64,000 nucleotides of DNA from positions 32,394-96,393 of the forward strand of contig VYZI01000998.1 of the NCBI GenBank assembly GCA_013397695.1, given 5' to 3'. A model generated the notes under the pieces. It did not search any database. It was not told the origin of the DNA and was given only the letters and a program-made list of their open reading frames with translations. This document shows, piece by piece, positions 33,134 to 46,400 of the stretch (the stretch's first letter is position 1; every line of letters begins with the position of its first letter). The translations under genes were made by a program, and so were the position numbers. The stretch comes from Centropus unirufus. Lineage: Eukaryota; Chordata; Aves; Cuculiformes; Centropidae.

Positions 33134-33505
33134 TAAGGTGTGGGGGCGTGGTCTGGTTACAGGGGGCGTGGCCTAATGAGAAGCTGGTCCTAATAGGAAG
33201 GGGCGTGGTCTGACCGCGGGGGGCGTGTCTTAACGGGAGAGGGCGGGGTCTGGAGGGGGCGTGCCTTAACGGGAGACAGGCGTGTCCTAAACAGAGGGGG
33301 CGTGGTCTGGCTAGGGGGCATGTCCTAACGCGACGGGGGGGGGTTGTCCGGCCGCCAGAGGAGTGGCCTAAAGGGAGGGGGCGTGGCCTACCAGGCGGGG
33401 AGCTGCCTGGCTGCAGGGGGCGTGGCCTAACGGGACAGGGCGTTGTTCTGCTGCTGGAGGGCGTGTCCTGGCGGGATGGGGGCATGGTCTGACGCGGGGG
33501 CGTGG
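33101..33505. repeat. GGCGTGG (Sp/KLF-type) minisatellite before CCDC30
   Basis: About 16 units of GGGGGCGTGGCCTAACGGGA-like sequence, roughly 20-30 bases each. The core is GGCGTGG or a variant (GGCGTGT, GGCATGG, GGCGGGG). It ends at the CpG-rich probable first exon. Confidence 0.88.
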
Positions 33506-33664
33506 CCTCCCCGTGCGCGGCGCGGGGGGCGGGTCCCTCGGGGGCGGGGTGTGCCGGGCCGCGGTCCTCGCGGTTCCCCGCAGCCCTGGCCCCGCAGCCC
33601 CGGCCGAGGAGCGGCGGGGCCCGGCAGGGCCTCGCGGAGCCCCGGGGCGGAGAAGAAGAGTCAC
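33506..33664 (+). other. CCDC30: Probable first exon of the CCDC30-like gene
   Basis: CpG-rich segment ending in a strong donor at 33665 (TCAC then GTAAGG). The 5' edge is not determinable. It has no ATG of its own. An in-frame ATG at 33476, inside the minisatellite, would give a 63-codon Arg/Gly/Pro-rich leader that splices in phase to 34249, but it looks like chance. Most likely 5' UTR. Confidence 0.45.
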
Positions 33665-33739
33665 GTAAGGGCCGGGGTCCCCGCCGCGGGGCGCGCGCCG
33701 TCCCGGTGCCCCCAGCCCCACTGTGTCCCCAGCCCCGTG

Positions 33740-34075
33740 CTGCTGTACCCCCATCCGATCCCATCCTATCCCGTCTCAGTGCCCCTATCCCACTGCTCCC
33801 ATCCCGTCTCAGTGCTCCCATTCCACTGCTCCCGTCCCAGTGGCCCTATCCCATCCCAGTGACCCCCTTTTCCAGTGCACACTGTCCCAGTGCCCCCGTC
33901 CCACCCCACCCCATCCCCCCTTGTCCCTGTGCCCCTATTCCATCCCATCCCAGTGCCCCCCTGTCCCACTGCTCCCTGTCCCAGTCTTCCTATCCCATCC
34001 CAATGCTTCTGGCCCTACCGTGCCCCATCCCATCTCCTCCATGCCCTTGTCCCAGCTGCCATGCCCCATCCAGGC
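33740..34075. repeat. CCCATCCCAGTGCCCC minisatellite
   Basis: C-rich units of 13-20 bases (CCCATCCCAGTGCCCC, CACTGCTCCC) in the first CCDC30 intron, right after the CpG-rich exon. Confidence 0.85.
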
Positions 34076-34248
34076 TTGCAGACCCTTCAGACAAGTATTA
34101 AACATTCCTGGGTGTTACAAAGGCACCGCCTGTAGTGTCCAACAAACACCTGAGGTTATCCTGCATGGATTGCGGGATGGAGAGCTCCCTGTGCTGACCC
34201 AGCACTGCTAAACACACCCGGCTATAGGGATGTCCTCTTCCTTTCCAG

Positions 34249-34406
34249 GCGCAAAGCTACGTGGATCCCATCTGTAACCTGACAGAGGACCGGGATGCCC
34301 TCATCCCTGAGGAGGAGGAAGATGATGAAGAGCTCTGGCTTGAGCTGAGGCAGCTGCAGCCTCATCCCTTCCCTCTGGAAAACGCTCTGGGCGGACACAT
34401 TAGCAG
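34249..34406 (+). CDS. CCDC30: CCDC30 exon 2, acidic N-terminal segment
   Basis: 158 bases between TTCCAG and GTAGCA. Reads AQSYVDPICNLTEDRDALIP, then an acidic run and LWLELRQL. It has no Met, so translation must start upstream if this exon is coding. Ends in phase 2. Confidence 0.65.
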
Positions 34407-37400
34407 GTAGCAGGGGATGGGGCTTCCAGCCCGGCTGCTTTAAAGCTTTCCTGGGAGGAAAAACATGAGTGGTGGTTGTCTGGGAGGCGGGCAGGAGGGC
34501 TAAGGAAATATTAGTGCTGATTTTAACTGATTTAGAGGCGTTTGTCTCCTTTTACTGCTTTTATTCTGTGGTTTGAGCAGTTTCTCTGAGTTATTTGACG
34601 CCTTGAGCTGTGTTCCCACTGGATTCGCTGCATTTCCCAGGGGCTTTGGTTTAGTCAAAGTCCCTTTTTGTCTGCACAGCTTTGGAGGACGGAGCTGTTC
34701 CTGATGGTGGCTTCAAAACGTGTCCTCTGGGCTGGTTTTAGCACAGCTGTTTGGGTTAAAACGAATTATTCCATTTTCATCTCACTCCTCAAAACTCCCC
34801 CAATCCCTTTCAGGAAGGGCAAACAGATTTTGCTGGCTCTAGTTCTTGATTTTGTTTCGTCTGAGGCAACGGTGGGAGACACAGGCAGGGGGCTTGAGGG
34901 CACCTGCAGCAGGTTTGTGCGGTGTGGTTGACCTCGAGAGGTAGGACCCTGGTGGAGAGGCTTCTCAGAGATGGTTGTGCTGAAGCACGGCCTGACAATC
35001 TGGTTTCTCTGGGAACCAGAGCCACTAAGGGGTGCCGGAGATGCTGATTGGTGGCCAAAACCACTCCTCGTTCTCTCATCCCCACGAGGTGGCAGGAGAA
35101 TGACAAGAACGTCCCCCAAAGTGGCTTTGCATTTATTTCCTCCTGGTGGCTCTGCTCCGTTGGCCTTTTCCCGTGTTTTTCAATGATTCTTGTGGCTGAT
35201 TTACACTGGGATGGCAGCAGAGATCCCTGTTCATTACCCTGGTGGGTTGCTAATTGCAACCGAGCCACCCCTGAGGGGCGTCTGTGGATCTGTGGTGCCT
35301 TGGTACCATCTGGTGTTTCTGTGCAGCTTCCCGGCTGTTTGGTTTGGGTTAGCCCTGTCAGACTTTGGGGTTTAAGACGTGTTTGCCCTTCCCTGATGGT
35401 GTCAGCAGTGATCCTGTGCCATGCATTGATAATTTTGGGATTGTGGCAGCGGGGGAAGCCCTGCCTTTCATCAGGCTGTCCTCTGGGATGCCAGCCCTTG
35501 TGTGTTTTGGGATGCTGGTGGATCTTGAGGCTCTGCAGGCCATCACCCAGCAGCCACCTCTGTACCTTCTGCAAGACCTCTCCAAGGGCTCTGCCTGTCC
35601 TGGGTCTCTGCAGGGTTTGCTGTGTCTCCTCCTGTTTTTTGTCACAGTTTGTGCAGCCCAGCCTAGAGGAGCCTCCCAAGTCCAGTTGCAAGGCTGGAAC
35701 CAGCAGCCAATTGTCCTCTGGGTTGTATTCCCTGTCTTGTCTTCAGGAGGGACAAGATGATCCTGGGAAGGGCCTTGTGGAGAGGCAGACCCTGGTCTAC
35801 TGGACTTGTTAAAAAGGTGGACAAGGCAAGAACTGGGGATGGTGGTGAGGAGCTTTTAGAGGCTGGCAGTGATGCCAGGTTTGGGTGGGAAAGGGCAGCT
35901 GAGGACGTGGTTCAAGCCTGTGGGACCAAGGATGGCCATGAGCTGTGGATGGTGAGGTGCAAGCAGACGGGATCCCATACTGAGCTTGCTTGGAGCGATG
36001 GTTGGGAGTCCTGGGGAGCCGAGTGATCGGGAAGGGACAAGGCAAAGCCTTGGGTAAAGACAGGAGATCACTTGCCTGGGCTCTTGGGACTGAGTGTACT
36101 CCCTCTTCCAAAAGCAACCAAACAGCTCAGCAGCTCCACTTGGTCCCAGTAACCACCAGGAGTGATTTATTCTGCCAAAAAGCTGTTTCCGATGATTAAA
36201 AACTCAGTTTTAATCTTTTAATCTCAAATGCATTTCTTGCCTGGAACCGGCTTGGAAGGGAAGGGTTACTGCAGGAGGCAGCGCCGCTGCTTGTGTTGCG
36301 CTATTGATGTGAGCTTTGCCTTGTTTGGTACCACCGCCCAGAGTGACATTTTTTTCCTTCCCTCGAGGCAGTTCCTGATCCATTTCTGATGGTTCTCGTC
36401 CCACGCGCCTTGGTGGCTTTGGAGGGCAGGTCAATAACTCACGCGCTGAGTTACCAAAAGCTTTTCTGGAAAAAAAAACTGCAAGTGAAACAACACTGAA
36501 ACACAACTGCTGCTCCCTCGATCTGTTTAAAATGTGAAAGAAAAAGAATAAGTCCCTGTAGCTTGATGTTGTTTATTGCGGCAGCTGTAGTGCTTGAATG
36601 TGTACCCAGCGAGGAGGAGAGGACACGGCTCCTCGGGGTGGGAGGGTAGTGGTGAGCTGCTCATTTCTGGGATATTTCTAGGGTTTCCTCACCCAGGGAA
36701 TATAAAATGCACTCGCAAAGAAGGGAGGGCAGAGGAGGCGTGGGGGATGCTGATGGGCACACGGGGCCAGTGGTACAAGGCGTGGTCCCTGTGAGATGCT
36801 TGCCCTGCTTAAACCCTGGTTGGATGTGGTATGGAAGCTGTTTGAGGTGCATTAATGGTGACATTAAGGGGCTTTTCCAAGCCTGCATACCGCATGCTCC
36901 CCTTGTCCTCCCAAGCCCAAACCTAGGCTGGGTGGAGAATGGATTGAGAGCAGCCCTGGGGAAAAGGACTTGGAGTGCTGGTGGATGAGAAGCTCAACAG
37001 GAGCCAGTAGTGCGTGCACACAGCCCAGAACCCACCCGTGTCCTGGGCTGCAGTGGGACCAGCAGGGAGGGAGGGAATCCTCCCCCTCTGCTCTGAGATC
37101 CTGGAGCCTTGCAGTTCTGCAGTCCTCAGCACGGGACATGGATGTGTTGCAGTGGCTCCAGAGGAAGCCACGGAGATGATCCAAGGGCTGGACCCTCTCT
37201 GCTGTGAGGCCAGGCTGAGAGAACAGGGGTTGTTCAGCCTGGAGAAGAGAAGGTTCCAGGGAGACCTTAGAGCAGCTTCCAGCACTGAAAGGGGCTCCAG
37301 GAAAGCTGGGGAGGGCTCTGGATCAGGAAGGGCAGGGATAGGATGAGGAGGAATGGTTTTGGGCTGCAAGAGGGGAGATTGAGGTGAGATTTTAGGGAGA

Positions 37401-40400
37401 AATGTTTTCCTGTGAAGGTGGTGAGGTCCTGGCCCAGGTTGCCCAGAGCAGTGGTGGCTGCCCCATCCTTGGAGGTGTTGAAGGCCAGATATGATGGGGC
37501 TTGGAGGCCCCTGATCCAGTGGGAGGTGTCCCTGCTCATGGCAGGGGGTGGAACTGGATGGGCTTTTAAGTCCCTTCTGACCCAAACCATTCCATGATTC
37601 TGTGAAAACTGGGAGGAAACTGGAGGCTGGAGGTGAGGGCTGCTTCAGCTGAGTCTGCACCGTGGGCTTTTCGGGATGCATGCAGAACAGTGGCCAGGCG
37701 CTTTTTAAACTACAGGACACAGGGTTTTGCTGTGCTTCATGTTGGGGAGCAGCTGCAAGCCAGCCGTGTTCGACCTCCTCATTGAACATGCTGTGATTTG
37801 TAACCACAGGGGAAGGCCAAGGGGAAACCGCAGGGTGTTTTCCATCCATGGGGCAGGCTTCGAAGCACCACGTGGGAATGCGCAATCGATTTGAGCCTTA
37901 GGATGTGATTGCCACTGTCAAATCCAGCACGTTGCGGGAGGAACAGGCTTGCTGTGTGTGCATCCAGTGTGAGAGCACGAGGAATATTTGATCTGCTTAA
38001 CTTCATGTGTCTGACTCTGGCACCCTCAGCAGTGGGTGCTTGCAGCCCAAAAAGCCAACTGTATCCTGGAATTTCTCCCTAAGATCTCATCTCAGCTTCC
38101 CTTCTTTCAGCTTAAAACAATTTCCCCTTGTCCTGTCCGTGTGCTCCCTCTTCAAGAGCCATTCCCCAGATTTCCTGGAGCCCCTTTCAGCCCTGGAAAC
38201 TGCTCTGAGGTCTCCCCACAAGCTTCTCCAGGCTGAAAAACCCCAACTCTGCCCTCATAGCAGAGGGGCTCCAGCCCTCAGATCATCTCTGTGGTCTCCT
38301 CTGGACTCGCTTCAACATATCCATGTCCTTCCTCTGCTGAGACTTCCAGAGCCAGACACTGGCCTCAAGGTGGGGTCCTCACCAGAGGGACAGAATCCCC
38401 TCCCTGCCCCTGCTGCTCCAACTGCTTTGGATGCAGCCCAGGACACAGTTGGATTTCTGGGCTGTGAGCACGGCTGATTTCTCTTATATTTACACTCGAT
38501 TTACCCCCACATCTTACTTAGGGCCAAGAAACAGGCTCATGTTGAGCTTCTCATCCCCCAGTGCCCCAAGTCCTTCTCCTCAGGGCTGCTCCCAATCCAT
38601 TCTCCACCCAGCTCGTTTTAACTCCCCCTTTTAACACGAGGCAGCAGGACTTGTTTTGGAGGTAGCAAGGTCGTGGAAGTGAGCAGAAACGTCAGGGCAG
38701 ACCAAAAACGTTGGAGTGGAGGGAATAGAGCTGAGTGAATAAGTGAGAAGAAGGAATAGGAGGCAGCAAGGGAGAGGTGGGAAGCAGAAAATACTCAACA
38801 TTTTATGAGCTCTTGGCTGGCTCCAGAGCTGTTGTGGTTGGCTGTTTAGAGGATGCAGGAGGAGGAATCTAACTTCATCTCTTTGTCTGCTCACAGAAAG
38901 CCTTGTCTTGCAGAAGCGCAGGTGAAGGAGATGCTGGAACAGAAGGGCTTGCCCTGCCTGACACGGGCAGGGACACCTCCCACTGGATCCGGTTGACCAA
39001 AGCCCCATCCCATCTGTCCTGGAACACCTCCAGGGATTTCTCCTCTGTCTATGAAGACATTGGATTCTTAATGCTGAAGCTGATTTCCATATTACCTTAT
39101 ATTTACACTTGATTTGCCCTCACATCTTTCTTGGGGACAACAAAAGGGTTTATTTTTAACAGAGAACATTGAAGAGTGCGTCATATTGTTGACCTGAGGA
39201 TCTTCATCAAATAAAAATGACTTTCTACTAATCTGGATTTCCTGATCCAGTATTTAATTTCAGATGTCCAAGTCCCCTGAAAACTATTTATTTAGGGAAA
39301 AAAACTTTCCCTGTGCTTAAGGTGAGGCTAAAACTCTTCCCTTGTCTTCTTGCTGCTGAGCTGGAGGGTGGTGGTTCAGAAAACCTGTGCTTACAAACTG
39401 AGCTGGGTAAATGAACTTCACCACTCCTTGGGCAGCCTCTGCCAGGGATTCGCCACTCTTTCAGTAAAGAAATTTTCTTTAAAACATCGAAAATTTAGGG
39501 TCATCTCTGTCCTATCAAGGCAGAGTCCCCCAGTAGGCAAACAGGCCTATAAAACCTGACTTCTAGCTGCTTGTCTTGAAGCTGCTGAGAGGAATGAGAC
39601 TTGAGAAGACGTGGTCTTGCATGATCCAAACCCGTGATGAGTTTTGCACTCCTCATCACACACAACTCTGCAGTTCTCATACTGGCCTCCTTTTCTTTTT
39701 TCTTTTTGCTGTGGCCTCAGACCAGGTGAAAGAGGTGTTGGTGATCCAATTTTCAGGAAAAGAGTTTCTCAGGAGACGAGAGGAGTTTCTCATCTCCCTG
39801 GATGATGTCATTGCTCTCCATGCCTGCGAACCAGAAAGTGTTGATAAAGCCCCTCATTGTTTTGGGCAGCATCGCTCTTATTTTACAGAATCGTTCCAGT
39901 CAGGGCAGCGTTGCAGGTTAATGGGTTAATCGCTGTTGTTACTCTGTTTACTGGAACGTGGTGCCTTTCTTCTTCTCCAGTGACCTGTTACAGGCTCGTT
40001 TCACTCTTAAACTGAAAGTCCAGATATGTTCCTGTCTCTTCCAGCAATGAATGAGCTTTTAGCTGGGTTGCTGAAGCGGAATGGATGTTTTCCATGTATC
40101 CTCACCACTGCAAAAGCAGGGTCCAAACGCACCTCTCTGTGTGGTCCTCTCCAATATCTACGTGGAGAAAACCTTTCTGGGCTCTGGGAGAAGGCACAAG
40201 TGTACAAGCACGCTGATCTCACTAGAGCCAAAGTGTAAAATCACGGAGTCCTGAGCTGGAAGGGACCCACAAGGATCAAGTCCAACTCCAGTACCTGCAC
40301 AGGATGATCCCAACATTGGAATTGGCCAAGTTCCTCTTGACTATTGTCAAGCTTGGGGACAATAGTGCTTAGTACTAATGACAACCAACCTCCTGAGTGT

Positions 40401-43400
40401 TTATGTATGGTTTGTGCGTCAGGAGAGCAGGAATCTGTTGGCTCAAGGAGTGGCTCAAAGGAGTGGGAAATGGGAGCATCTGATGCTCAGTTGAAGTGAA
40501 GGCAACGTACTCGGCACCTGTAGGTTTCTTTGGGAAAGCTGGGCCTGCAGGCTTGAAAAGGAAGAGGCCATGGACATCACGGGTTTTAAAACCAGTAGTG
40601 AACCTGCAGAGTTCCCAGTAACAGCTGGGACAATGAAGGATTTATTTGGAGGTGTTGAAGGCCAGGTTGGATGGGGCTTGGAGCCCCCTGATCCAGTGGG
40701 AGGTGTCCCTGCCCATGGCAGGGGGTGGGACTGCTGGGGCTTCAAGGTCCTTTCCAGCCCAAACCATTCCATGATTCTGTGATTTTTCACAGGGATTTGG
40801 AGGAATTCTTTGAAATGTTCTCTTCAAATATAAGATGTGATTACAAAACCCCTTCTAATCAAGCTATGATGAAACCCTACTGGTGTCCAGGGATACACTG
40901 GGATGATACACGGGGTGTCCAGGGATACACGGCACTGTGGTTTCCACTGATGCTACTTTATTAAAATCTCTTTCAGTGCAAGGATGAGTTTGACCCCATT
41001 CATCAGACATCAGGAGATGAGCTCCAACAGCAACAACAGCATGAATTGACGTGGCTTCCTGGAGACACATTGAGTATGGTAATGAACACATCTGCACATT
41101 CTCACTGATGACGTGGCACATCATTGAGATTTCAAGCCGTGTGGCCCTTCTTGAGGGCACTGTCAGGGTTTTTTTCATCATTTTTATCTGATGAGATGCC
41201 AGTGAGCTCTGAACTTCAGGCTGGGGCTACGCATGAGGTAACTGAGATCCAGAGTTAATATCCCACCAGTTTTGGGTCAGGGTTGGCTCGTCACCACTCA
41301 CCTTCCTTTCATGCTGTGTCAGAGAAATGCCATCGGAGATGAGGGACCAAAGGCCAAGGGGGTGAGAAACAGCTCTTTTTATATCAGCTGGAATGACTTC
41401 TCTAAAGACTCCCAGGTCAGTGGGAGCTGTGTCCTTGTGTGCTCCAGGATCCAAGTGCAGACTGGAAGAGGAGGTTGGCAGCATTTGGGTGGCATGGGGC
41501 TCACTCTCATGACAGCCCCGGGACCACAAATGGGTGGACTTGACTTGGAGAAAACTCTTGTGAGGGGTATTGGAGACCACTGGGAAAAAAATCTCATGTG
41601 AATTATGTGCTTGAAAATGTATTGTCATTAATGACATTATCTCAAGGATGATCTTGGAGGTCTTTTCCAGCCTCAAGGGTTCTATGATACGATGAAAACA
41701 AAGCCTTGTGTAGGGATCAGCCATGGCACGCTGTCCAACCCCTGTGTTTATCCATGAGTCCATGATGAAGAGGGTTATCCTCTGCCTCCTGCCTCTGCAG
41801 AGGCTTCCCTGACCTCCCCAGCTTTGTGTTGCCACCCCTGCTCTGGCAGATGAGGAGTAGTGCAGAGCAGGGACCTGCCCTGGTCGCATCACCAGGAGGG
41901 TCATCACGTTTCTGTCAGAGCATTTAGCCCTTGGGTTTCAGTTCTACAGGGAGAGGGAAGAAGCATCAGATGGAAGATTTGACCAAGATCCAGATGAGGC
42001 TACACAGAGGCTGCTGATGGCCCAGGAAGAGACCCAGAGATTGACAGACGAGCTGGATGCACAGAGAAAGGAGAACAGCAAAATTGGTGAGTGCTTCTCT
42101 TGTGGCTCTGTGCCGTTCCTAATTAGTAGCCTGCAGGTAGCCCACCCAGGTAGGCAACCCGGGGAGCTTTCCTATGTCCTCCCTGCTTGTAACATGGAAA
42201 AATCCGTGTCAGATGTTAGCTGGCCACCTAGGAGATCCAAATGCAGTTATTAATGTGATCATGAATCAAAGAAATCTGAGCGAGGAAAACCGAGACCTCA
42301 CCTGACCCATGACAAGAGCAGCAGTGCCTTGACCACCTTCTCCCTGGCTCATCTGCAGGGAGAAATTCCTGCCCTGGGAGAGGCTGGAGAGGCAAAGACA
42401 GCTTGGTCCAGAAACAGGAGAGCTAAAAGGGGGTGTCTGCAAGGCTGGACCACTCATCTCTGCCCTTTGGATGCTGTGTTTGGAATCTTGCCTCATAATG
42501 AGTTGTAAGCAGGTGCTCATAACGAGCTTATCAGCAGTCTTGAACTGACTGGTTAGGCTCTTATCTCTGCTGATATTTGCTTAACTTCCTTATGGAAACA
42601 ACTGATGTTGACCAGCCCATAAGTATGATTTTTTTAAAAAAATACTGACTGTAAAAATAAACAGTTTTCTGGAGGGAAATCAAACTGCTTGATACAGCTC
42701 CTGTTGGAGCAGTCCCTCATGCCAGGAGCTTCACAGCTACATCCTTCAGGACATTTCCTGAGGTAAACACTGTTTTCTGCATGTTTATTTTCTCTGGGGT
42801 ACTTATGTTGTCCCGCAATTTGCGATGCAGAATTTCACAGAATCTGTAGAATCACTGGGTTGAAAAGACCTTTGAGATGAGTCCAAGTGTACCTATCCAC
42901 TGCTAAACAAGATCCCTGAGCATCTTGTCTGTCCTTCAAACCCCTCCAGGGAAGGGGACTCCACCTCCCTGGCAGCTGTTCCAGGGCCTGAGGACCATTT
43001 CAATGAAGATTTTTTTTCCTGCTGTCCAATCTGACCCTGCCCTGGTGCAGCTTGAGGCCATTCCCCCTTGTCCCGTCCTCTGTCACTTGGGAGAAGAGCC
43101 CAGGACCCACCTCTCCACCCCCTCCTTCCAGGCAGTTGGAGGCAGGGATGAGGTCTCCCCTCAGCCTCCTCTTTTCCAGCCTCAACAACCCCAGCTCCCT
43201 CAGCTGCTCTTCACAATCCTTGCTCTCCAGCTCCTTCCCAGCTCCATTCCCTTCTCTGGACATGCTCCAGAGCCTCAATGAACTTCAGTGGAGAACAGGA
43301 AAGTCCTAAAATCATGGAATGCTTTGGGCTGGAAGGGATCTTCACGGTTCATCCTGTCCAACCCTCCTGCAGCAGCAGGGTCACCTTTAACCAGATCAAG

Positions 43401-46400
43401 TTGAGAGAACACATTCCTGCCCCACATCCCTTTGCAGGGACCACCTGGGTAGGGTTTCTGTGTGAACCAAGGGCTCGATGCCAGCCTCTCAGCTCTCACT
43501 CCGACCTGGCTAAACCTTCTAACCGTCCTCCAAAGCCATCATTTTACAGCCTTTTAATCACAGCCGTGGAAATGAGTGCTCTGCAGGCGTTTCCTCTGTG
43601 CGTGGATCGATACGCATGCATCCCCGGGGATGGAGCGGGCGTTGGGTTGCAGCCTCCGAACAGTCCTGCTGCCCCTGCTCACAGCTGGGCTGCAGCGCGC
43701 AGCCCCTCTCAGTGGATTTTAGCCTGCGTGGGGAAATCTCTGCTTTATAATCTTAGACTCCTAAGCCTTTCCAAACTGTGAGTAAGGGTTTAATGTTGTT
43801 GTGTGGGTTTGGTTGATGCTGTCCCCGTGCCTTCTGAGGGGCTTCAGGGCCCATGTCTGTAAATGCGTTGATTATCTAATGAAATTAGCCCAGTAGATTA
43901 GATTATCTAATGAAAACCTGGAGTGAAATCTCTACTTTTTACTGAAACTCCACTTCCATAGTGTGTTTTCACAGCAACTGCTTGCTTGCATTGATGAGAA
44001 AATACAAATCGCTCCTGGGCCTGGTTATTGGGTGATGGTGGCGATGATTAGACGAGGTTTTTAATTGTGTGCTTTGTTGCTGCTGCTTTAATTTTTTTTC
44101 CATTAGTTTGCCTTCAACTCTGTTTTTTTAACAAAAGGTATTAAAAACGTTGAGTTTTGTGTTCAAATGGACCAGCACAGCAAAACTGTCTCTTTTGTCC
44201 TCTTAGAATTGGTGGAATGGTCAGCGCTGGCGGCACCTGAGATCCAGAAAGAAGGGGTGAATGAATGGAGAGAGAGAGGTAAGTCACAAGTAGAGAAGAT
44301 CCAGAATTTTATCAAGGCTTTCTGTAGTGGTAAATGAGCTTCTTCAGCAAAATGAACATTTTGGTAGAAATGGGTTCCTTCCCTTTTATTTAAACTAAAA
44401 AAAATGAAAATCTGTATCAAAATCCTTCTTTTAAACAGGAATTTGGGGTTGGGTGGGCTTTTTTTTAATGCCTGAGACCAAGACTGAAGACCTGAATAAA
44501 AGTCAAATATAAATTTAAATTTCCTGTTGCAGCATTAATCTTTTCAGGGAAAAAAAATATCTTTGTTCACTTTTTCTGTAAGGAAAAAGGCCTCTCCAGA
44601 TTTTTTATTCGGATACCAGTGATGCTCGGGGGTGTTTCTGTCAGCGTGCATCTAATATAAACATCTTTTCCCCTTTCTTGCCCTTTAAATCCTCCTCACT
44701 CGGCATTAATGGTTTGAGGGCTTGGGTTTGGTGATTGAGGCTTGAAGGCCTGGAATTCAACCATCGTTTTTGCTGTCCTGGTTGTTCCCTCAGTCCCAGT
44801 GCTGGGACCCGAGCTGTGGTGGTGTTTCTGCTCGTAGCAGATGGTGAATCCTGTGAGGAAACTAAAGCACATTTTGGGGTTTTTCAAAGTTTACCTTGGT
44901 TTTTTTTTGTGAAGCCCAAATCTAAATATGGTGTGAGTGTCATGGTGGGAGTGTTGGGGTTGTCCTGTGCGGGGACATGGGTTGGACTTGATGATCCTTG
45001 TGGGTTCCTTCCAGCTCAGGGCATTCTGTGATATCTGGGAGTTGGGTTTTTTTCCATGAGGTAAACTGAATCCCTGGAATAATGATGGAGACTGCTGTGC
45101 TCCTGTGGCCAGCAGGGCAATGAAGGGGATTCTCCCTCTCCACTCTGCTCTTGTGAGAACCCACCTGGAATCCTGTGTCCAGGTCTGGAATCCTCAGAGG
45201 AGGCCACAGAGATGATGCAAGGGCTGGAGCACCTCCTCTATGGGACCAGGATGAGAGAGTTGGGGTTGTTCAGCCTGGAGAAGAGAAGGCTCTGGGGATA
45301 CCTTAGAGCAGCTTCCAGTGCTGAAAGGGGCTCCAGGAAAACTGGGGAGGGACTTTTTCAAGGGTCTGGAGTGACAGGATGAGGAGGAATGGCTTTAAAT
45401 TGGAAGGGGGAAGATTTAGATTAGGCATTAGGAAGAAATTCATCACACTGAGGGTGGGGAGGCCCTGGCCCAGGTTGCCCAGAGCAGCGGTGGCTGCCCC
45501 ATCCCTGGAGGTGTTGAAGGCCAGGTTGGCTGGGGCTTGGAGCAACTGGATCAGTGGGAGGTGTCCCTGCCCACAGCAGGGAGTGGGATTGGATGGGCTT
45601 TGAGGTGCCTTCCAGCCCAAACCATTCCATGATTCTATGAAGCAGCCTCTGCTGTCCCAGTAAGGGAATGTGTCCCCGTACGTATGGGGAGCTCCCCTCT
45701 TCGCTGTTGCGTGCAGACACCTCTGCATTTCTGTCAGAAACCTCATTTGTGTGGTATTTCCCCTTGGAATTGGTGGAGTCCAGGGCCAGACCAGGGCTGA
45801 GGACCAGTTTGTTCTGTTCTTTTCAGGCAAAGCTGAGCTCCAGAAAGCCATGGAGCACAACAGCAGGCTGGACAAGGAAATTCTGGCTCTTCGAGCACGG
45901 GTCCAAACACTTGACTTGGAAAGGAAAGCATTCCTTGATCTGGTGAGTACCCATCCCCTGCCACTGGATCTCCTGGTCCCCTGTGGCAGATGTTGATGTT
46001 AATAAGGCTGCAGTTTATTGACAGCAAATTTGAGGGGGATCTTGATTCTCTAAGCAAGGTGAGCGTTCCCCAGAATCAGAGAATCCCCAGGATGGAAAAG
46101 ACCTTTGAGACCATTGAGTCCAACCGTCCCTGTCTGCCACTAAACCAGATCCCTGAGCTCCTCATCTCCCCTGCTTGTAAAGCCCTGCAGGGATGGGGAC
46201 TCCACCCCCTCCCTGCGCAGCCTCTGCCAGGGACTGAGGATGCTTTCCATGAAGGATTTTTCCTGCTGTCCAACCTGACCCTGCTCTGGTGCAGCTTGAG
46301 GCCATTCCCCCTTGTCCCATCCTCTGTCACTTGGGAGAAGAGCCCAGCACCCACCTCTCCACCCCCTCCTTCCAGGCAGTTGGAGGCAGGGATGAGGTCT

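Larger units (their letters stand above)
34407..40976 (+). other. CCDC30: Long CCDC30 intron region
   Basis: About 6.6 kb with the tentative micro-exon, several CR1 pieces and a stretch at 34810-35812 open on both strands. Another open stretch at about 39720-39905 after a CCTCAG acceptor lacks a usable donor and was not called. Confidence 0.6.

Noticed and set aside
33093..33821. 242-codon minus-strand Pro/Arg-rich frame
   Set aside because: Produced by the GGCGTGG and CCCATCCCAGTG repeats; no independent support.
39720..39905. Open stretch after a CCTCAG acceptor, with charged helix-like residues, as another CCDC30 exon
   Set aside because: No usable donor in frame, and its phase fits neither neighbour; the micro-exon fits better.
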